Below, one piece after another: positions 59,946 to 64,000 of a DNA stretch of 64,000 nucleotides. The position numbers and the translations under genes were made by a program. The DNA comes from Dama dama (taxonomy: Eukaryota > Chordata > Mammalia > Artiodactyla > Cervidae). Every line of letters starts with the position of its first letter. The stretch's first letter is position 1. Where the stretch lies: assembly GCF_033118175.1 (NCBI RefSeq), contig NC_083689.1, forward strand, positions 28,502,501 to 28,566,500, given 5' to 3'. Under the pieces are notes generated by a model. That model did no database searches. It saw only the letters and a list, made by a program, of their open reading frames with translations, and had not been told where the DNA came from.

Positions 59946-60202
59946 GTGATTCGAATATCTGATGAAATCTCTAGTCATTTACCCTTGAAAACACTATACA
60001 TTTTCATTCCCTAGTACCACCTCCTCTTCCTCCATATTTACCTAATCCTATTCATCTTCTTAAGCTTAGTTTAGGTACAACCTTCTCCTCTGCACTTTGA
60101 CAATAATAATACATTAGCTGCAATTTCCAGACCCCATTATTAAACATCCTGAACAGTCAGTCTTCATAACAACACACAACAAGGATCCTGAGAAAGGGTT
60201 TA

Positions 60203-60380
60203 AGTTGTGGTTCTCAAACTTCATTGTGCGTCAGTATCCCTTGGATGGTGTGTTAAGATAAAAACTGTCCCTACCCTCAGAGTTTCTAACTCAATCGATA
60301 CAGAGTAGGGCCTGCGAACTTGCATTTCTAAGCTGTATGAAAGCTGATGCTGCTGGTATGGAGACTCTTTGAGAACCACT
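60203..60380 (+). mobile_element. MER5A hAT-type DNA transposon (non-autonomous)
   Basis: It starts 'tgtggttctcaaacttcatt' and ends 'ctctttgagaaccact', short terminal inverted repeats. Inside are 'cctcagagtttctaactcaa', 'gtagggcctgcgaacttgca' and 'gctgatgctgctggtatgga'. About 180 bp, the usual MER5A length. An 8-bp TSD could not be seen. Confidence 0.88.
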
Positions 60381-60389
60381 AAGCTAAAT
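60381..60389. repeat. SINE target-site duplication, left copy
   Basis: AAGCTAAAT, repeated at 60654-60662. The site lies exactly at the outer edge of MER5A. Confidence 0.85.
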
Positions 60390-60653
60390 CACCCAGGAGG
60401 CACTAGTGGTAAAGAAAAAACCCGCCTGACAGCGCAGGAGAAACCTGTGATGTGGGTTCAATCTCTAGGTCGGGAAGATCCCCTGGAGGAGGGCATGCCA
60501 ACCCACTCCAATATTCTTGCCCGGAGAATCCCATGGACAGAAAAGCCTGGCATTGTTCCCTGGAGAATACCATGGACGGAGGAGCCTGGCAGGCTACAGT
60601 CCATAGGGTCACAAAGAGTCTTACATGACTGAATTTACTTAGCATGCACATAC
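60390..60653 (+). mobile_element. Bov-tA SINE with internal 39-bp tandem duplication
   Basis: Head 'caggaggcactagtggtaaa', B-box region 'gtgggttcaatctctagg', then the BovA body in which 60513-60551 and 60552-60590 are two diverged copies of one 39-bp block (core 'ggagaat.ccatggac'). It ends 'acatgactgaatttacttag'. 9-bp TSDs. Confidence 0.9.
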
Positions 60654-60662
60654 AAGCTAAAT

Positions 60663-63337
60663 AACTGTCCAAATTTACTGAGTCAACAAATGGCAGGTAG
60701 GATTTGTATTCAGATACACCCAAAGCCTGCATTCTTACCTAGTACTCTAGTGCTAAAATGATCCTTTCCAATTGGGTTTTTGGTGAGCATTATATATTTG
60801 GAACTTAGTGTATTTCATACTGTTTATTATTTTCCATCCCTCCAATCAGAGCACATATAGAATAAGCTCCCCTTGGCATCCCCTGTCCACAGCAGTGCCC
60901 TGCCCGATCACGAGCTCTGTAAAGGTTGGTTTGTTGACAGTCACCTCCCTCTCTGCTTGGTTTAGGTTATTTTGACTGCAAGAATTCATGACTAGGCTAG
61001 CTTTTGCAATGGGAGTTGATTAAAATACGTGTGACAGCAGGAGAAAAGGAAGTTTGGCAGGACTCTAAACCCAGTTTCAGGGATACTGAATCTGATGATC
61101 TTGCTAGCTCTATCAGCTGCATTACCATTTCATAGCTATTTTGAATGTGTGTGTCTCCCTCTATAGCAATCTACTTTTACTCCTGTTGCTATCTAGTTGA
61201 TTCTTTTCATACTCCCTGGTCAAACCCTTGAGAGAAAGAACATTTGATAGGTCTAGGTAATTACTGCTGTCCTTATTTGGACTAAGCTATTTATGCTTGA
61301 CAAAGGAAAGGATTTCTTCCCCATCTATGGATTAGTAACCCTTATGTCTGGTGCCTATTCCTGGTCCAATCGGTTGTTGTCATTGAGAAGGGCCCCAGGC
61401 TCCAGAATGCAGCTTGCCATGGCTGCACTTTCATTTCATGAGAGTGGGCACATTCCATGTGATTGACATGTCTGGTACAAAAATTCCTTTTTACAAAGTC
61501 TCCTTGTATTATTTCTAATCATATAAAGTATTTAGTAAATGACATGAAGACTTTATAAATATATTCTGAGGTTCATAGAGTTTTCCTTTCTTACATCTTT
61601 TTGTTCATTAATTCTTTGATGCAATTTCTGCTGTAGTTTTACATGTAATGCTATATTCTCAATGGAGCATAGTAATAGAGCTATAAAGAATGAGAAACAC
61701 CAGTGGAGAACTATTAATCCCTTATCCCAGAATGTGAGAATAGGGTCTTAATCCCATATCTCAGAGGGTGAGAATAGATATGGGAGGAAAGTTCTGTTTT
61801 AAGTAAAACGACACTGACAGTCTCATAAATTCAACTGTCTGCTTGTGTTTGCTCTCTTGGCAGAGTAAGAGTGTAATAATTGAAACCTTTTATTCTTCAA
61901 ACATAACCTATATTTTCAGAAAAACTTGGACAGAGATTTTGTTTTACCTTGGATAGTTTATACCTTCTTCTAATTTTTTTCTTCTTTTTTTTTTTTTGCA
62001 AATAGAATACTATATATTAAGTTTCCATAGTCTGTTAGGCAAACATATAAAATCTAAACCAACTGTACATTTCTAAAAGATTTTTATCTTAAGAATTGCT
62101 ACCATTATTAACCCACTAAAAAATCCAGACTTTTTCAAAGCAAGGGTCCCAGCTGTGATTTCATTTGCTATTTGGTGCCCTGAAATTCATGAAGACTTAT
62201 CTCAAATTTCAGAATTTCATTCAGCCATAAAATACTGGTTCAGAATTACTTGTGCCCTGAAATCAGCTACTACACTAATATACTTTATTGACTTTCCTTT
62301 TCAAATTTCTCTTCTAAATTAGAAGCATTCTGCTTTGGGATGTAACTCTCTATCCTACCCTCTTTATTTTCTGGGGGTTATTAGTTTATTCAGTCATCTT
62401 TCTTTTAACTTATTAGGCTTGAATTTCTACAGGGTAGTCTGGGTGTTTTACCTTGGAAACAGTGACAAGAATTTTATTTGTTAAACTATATCTGTGTTTT
62501 ATTTTAACTTTTCAGGTATAGGGCAAGATCCACTTGCTCACTCAGTTGTATTCCAGTGGGGATAAGATCATAAGGGAAAACAGTTTATGGTGCCAGAGAA
62601 TTACTAAACGTATGTGGGTTTTATGAACACTCTTCTTTCTTGCCAGAAGCATGTTTCATAAATAAATTTCTTAAATATGTGCTTTGAAGTTGGAAAAAAA
62701 ATTCTAGGAGAAAGTAGCCTGTTACGACTCTGAGACATAATTGTCTGAAATTAGCCAAGAAAAAAAATAATTTCCACACAGTTAAATTAAATCACATTGA
62801 ATAAAACTGCATCCTACCACCTAAAGTTTTGGTGATCATCCTGGTGTCTACCTTCCTCTCAAAGAGCAGCATAACAGAGTAGTGTGTCTGTGTGACTAAT
62901 TAGAGGCACAGAAGGACAGACTTGAAACGAATCATCTCAAATATAACTAATTTTTAAATGACATCATATTGGACATGGTGCACCTATGAGAACACACAGA
63001 ATCTAGTCAGAGAAGGTAAGAAGTCAGCCTTGAAAGAGAAGATTTTCCTGTGCTACTTCAAAGAAGATGTTGAAAGTTAATTTAATATTACCTTAGATGT
63101 AAAAAAGTTTCCTCTCTTTTAGGAGGCACATTATGGCCAGCAAGATATTCCGTGAAAACCTTTATGTGAGGTAAGGGGCAGGGTGAACATCTGGATTCCC
63201 TCTGTATCATGAAAAGACCCAGGGTTTGGCCTCTTAGGAACTTATTTATTCATTTTCCCAGTCAACCATGAGATTAAAGAAAGGGAGGTGAATAAGCGGT
63301 GAGAAAAAGAACTTTGACATGACTAAAACTTCTCTCT
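60663..63337. other. Unassigned, single-copy-looking sequence
   Basis: About 2.7 kb with no recognised repeat, exon or RNA gene. A 12-T run lies at 61988-61999. It may hold diverged old repeats I cannot see by eye. Confidence 0.4.
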
Positions 63338-63808
63338 AGGACTTCCTTGGTGGTCTAGTGGCTAAGAATCCATCTTGCAACACCGGGGCCACTGGCTCGA
63401 TCCCTGGTCTGGGAAGACCCCACAGGCCGCGGGGCAACCAGCCTGTGCGCCATGACTAACGAGCCTGTGCGCCATGACTAACGAGCCTGTGCGCCATGAC
63501 TAACGGGCCTGTGCGCCATGACTAACGGGCCTGTGCGCCATGACTAACGGGCCTGTGCGCCATGACTAACGGGCCTGTGCGCCATGACTAACGAGCCTGT
63601 GCGCCATGACTAACGGGCCTGTGCGCCATGACTAAGGAGCCTGCGCTCTGGAGCCCACACGCCACAGCCACTGAACCCACGCGCCCTGGAGCCCAGTCTC
63701 CGCGACGAGAGAAGCACCACAATGAGAAGTCCCTGCTGGCCGCTAGGGAAACTAGAGCAAAGCCCGCGCGTAGCAACAAAGACCCAGCACAGTCAAAAAT
63801 TAAAAAAT
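63338..63808 (+). mobile_element. tRNA-derived SINE (ART2A/CHR-like) expanded by a minisatellite
   Basis: Pol III-type head with A box 'tggtctagtgg' (63351-63361) and B box 'ggctcgatcc' (63394-63403). The body contains nine 22-bp repeats (63441-63638), then the normal body 'gagaagcaccacaatgagaa', 'gcgcgtagcaacaaagaccc' and an A-rich tail. Without the array the element would be of ordinary length. Confidence 0.93.
63441..63638. repeat. 22-bp x 9 minisatellite inside the SINE
   Basis: Nine exact-length units starting gcctgtgcgccatgactaa, at 63441, 63463, 63485, 63507, 63529, 63551, 63573, 63595 and 63617. Units end in ga (1, 2, 7, 9) or gg (3-6, 8). Apart from this position, only unit 9 differs, reading aagga for aacga. 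Confidence 0.98.
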
Positions 63809-64000
63809 AAACAGCAAAAACAAATACACAAGACTTCTTTATGGTAAGAATGAATAATTATGACCAAGTGAAAATAAAGATAAAACGAGGAAGCAATGTC
63901 AGAAAGTTACAGAAAACAGTTAACAAGCTCTGTTCCTTCAGTCATACACCAAAGTCGCCTCTTGGCCTTTATTTGTTTAGACACATACATGAATCTGAAC
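63809..64000. other. Unassigned end of window
   Basis: No repeat or gene recognised. Confidence 0.4.

Noticed and set aside
63441..63638. CRISPR-like regular repeats
   Set aside because: Units are directly tandem with no spacers and lie inside a mammalian SINE.

Overview
This window is mammalian nuclear DNA from a ruminant, most likely a bovid. The evidence is its repeats: BovB (RTE-type) LINEs, ruminant L1 (L1_BT type), tRNA-derived Bov-tA/BovA SINEs, a second tRNA-type SINE (ART2A/CHR-like) and a BTLTR1-like solo LTR. Older repeats shared by all placental mammals lie beneath them: L2, MIR, MER5A, a MaLR/MLT-like LTR and L1M fragments. I cannot tell cattle, buffalo, sheep and goat apart. 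I found no exon of a host protein gene, no tRNA, rRNA or snRNA gene and no CRISPR array. The window is intergenic or deep intronic.

Layout. 1-5 kb: a 5'-truncated minus-strand BovB (342-2405), then a short minus-strand L1 (3716-4623) with a 15-bp target-site duplication (TSD) and an apparent 3' transduction. 5-13 kb: mostly unassigned sequence with a MaLR-like LTR, MIRs, L2 pieces and single SINEs. 13.3-17.9 kb: a 4.6-kb plus-strand L1 with perfect 15-bp TSDs, the end of ORF1 and a broken ORF2. 18-25.7 kb: SINEs, a BovB 3' end and much decayed L1M and L2. 25.7-44.6 kb: unassigned stretches broken by a solo LTR, an L1 cut by SINEs, a long L2, a BovB 3' fragment and an L1M tail.

44.7-51.6 kb is the most informative part. 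A nearly complete minus-strand BovB inserted into the 5' leader of an older plus-strand BovB, leaving a 13-bp TSD. The inner copy carries a 5' inversion of the twin-priming kind, so its endonuclease half and its reverse-transcriptase half face opposite directions. 51.6-64 kb: BovA units, an L1 inside an L2, MIR, MER5A, and a final SINE that carries nine copies of a 22-bp minisatellite.

Nothing here looks like an operating multi-gene system. The protein-coding remains belong to LINE retrotransposons and all are broken. The value of the window is as a readable insertion history: BovB into BovB, L1 into L2, SINEs into L1, SINE at the edge of MER5A. Family names come from my memory of the consensus sequences and were not checked by a database search.
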